NCBI GenBank assembly: GCA_022823085.1
Contig: JAJDXV010000058.1
Location: forward strand, 1-32,839
Direction: 5' to 3'
DNA from: Candidatus Poribacteria bacterium
GTDB lineage: Bacteria > Poribacteria > WGA-4E > WGA-3G
Length of the DNA stretch: 32,839 nt
In this document: in pieces, positions 32,673 to 32,839 of the stretch
Numbering within the stretch: the first letter of the stretch is position 1
Layout: every line of letters starts with the position of its first letter
Position numbers and translations under genes: made by a program
The notes under the pieces: generated by a model
Database searches by the model: none
What the model was told of the DNA's origin: nothing
What the model saw: only the letters and a program-made list of their open reading frames with translations

Positions 32673-32694
32673 ATCCCAATGCTTTAGCTTTGGG
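32672..32694 (+). repeat. IS605-like terminal hairpin
   Basis: CCCAATG-CTTTAG-CTTTGGG has the same frame as the hairpin at 4591-4613, with one compensatory base-pair swap. It lies at the break of the Gfo/Idh/MocA gene. Confidence 0.5.
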
Positions 32695-32813
32695 AGGAAA
32701 GCCCGCTGATATATTGTGTTAATAAAAACCTAAAAGGACAACATTTTTCCTAAACGTTTTTGTTTCTAAATCGTCTAAACATATAAAGGCAAGTCGGAAG
32801 TGTCTGCCTTATG

Positions 32814-32838
32814 GGACACGTTGATTATATCCGTGTCC
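32814..32838. repeat. GGACACG inverted repeat at window edge
   Basis: GGACACG (32814-32820) and CGTGTCC (32832-32838) enclose an 11-nt AT-rich loop. The region 32698-32839 has no recognisable gene. Confidence 0.45.
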
Positions 32839-32839
32839 A

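Noticed and set aside
32348..32722. Several ORFs on both strands at the right edge
   Set aside because: They conflict with the Gfo/Idh/MocA C-terminal frame, which has recognisable motifs.

Overview
The window (roughly 48-50 % GC by eye) looks like a chromosomal piece of a Gram-negative-type bacterium that is rich in intergenic repeats. The mix of phytanoyl-CoA dioxygenase (PhyH) genes, Gfo/Idh/MocA oxidoreductases, a galactonate-dehydratase-like enolase, secreted LamG proteins and short structured repeats is typical of Candidatus Poribacteria and related sponge or marine bacteria. That assignment is an inference from gene content; the window has no rRNA marker.

Region 1 (1-10,001) is an accessory island. 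It is bracketed by two near-identical 131-bp MITE-like elements (4-134 and 9871-10001). It carries an N-terminal HEPN + DUF499 ATPase (224-3514), a DUF1156 adenine-specific DNA methylase with Zn ribbon (5245-8040) and an overlapping small GIY-YIG nuclease (8027-8440): a restriction-modification-like defence cassette. Two Rpn-type (PD-(D/E)XK) nuclease genes (3642-4502, 8579-9439) flank the methylase/GIY-YIG pair. Both have predicted leaderless promoters, and both carry an internal Shine-Dalgarno/ATG that would give a 74-aa C-terminal product. An IS200/IS605-type remnant with an omega-RNA-like end lies at about 4591-5082. This island is the best candidate for an undescribed system.

Region 2 (10,130-13,905) is catabolic or accessory: a Gfo/Idh/MocA oxidoreductase, a PhyH-like dioxygenase, two tiny overlapping membrane-protein genes and a galactonate-dehydratase-like enolase.

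Region 3 (14,295-22,246) is core: argD, a LolB/DUF4292-like lipoprotein, ispE, tRNA-Gln(UUG), rplY/ctc, an N-acetylmuramoyl-L-alanine amidase, a GerMN-domain protein, pth and a CysQ-like phosphatase. It follows the widespread lolB-ispE-tRNA-Gln-prs-rplY-pth order, but prs is missing and two envelope genes are inserted. A perfect-consensus promoter lies inside ispE, upstream of the tRNA.

Region 4 (22,264-24,982) has an MDR dehydrogenase facing a convergent Gfo/Idh/MocA gene, and a membrane-anchored TPR protein divergent from the latter. Region 5 (25,006-26,938, minus strand) is a two-gene module of an OLD/ABC-type ATPase and a small ExK-motif protein, a second possible defence unit with its own promoter. 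Region 6 (27,059-32,672, minus strand) has two secreted LamG proteins, a ThDP (acetolactate-synthase-like) enzyme, two tandem PhyH dioxygenases and the C-terminal part of another Gfo/Idh/MocA protein that ends at an IS605-like hairpin.

At least six families of short structured repeats fill the gaps. Several copies show compensatory stem changes, and one family ends in a Shine-Dalgarno-like sequence placed just before, or inside the start of, neighbouring genes.
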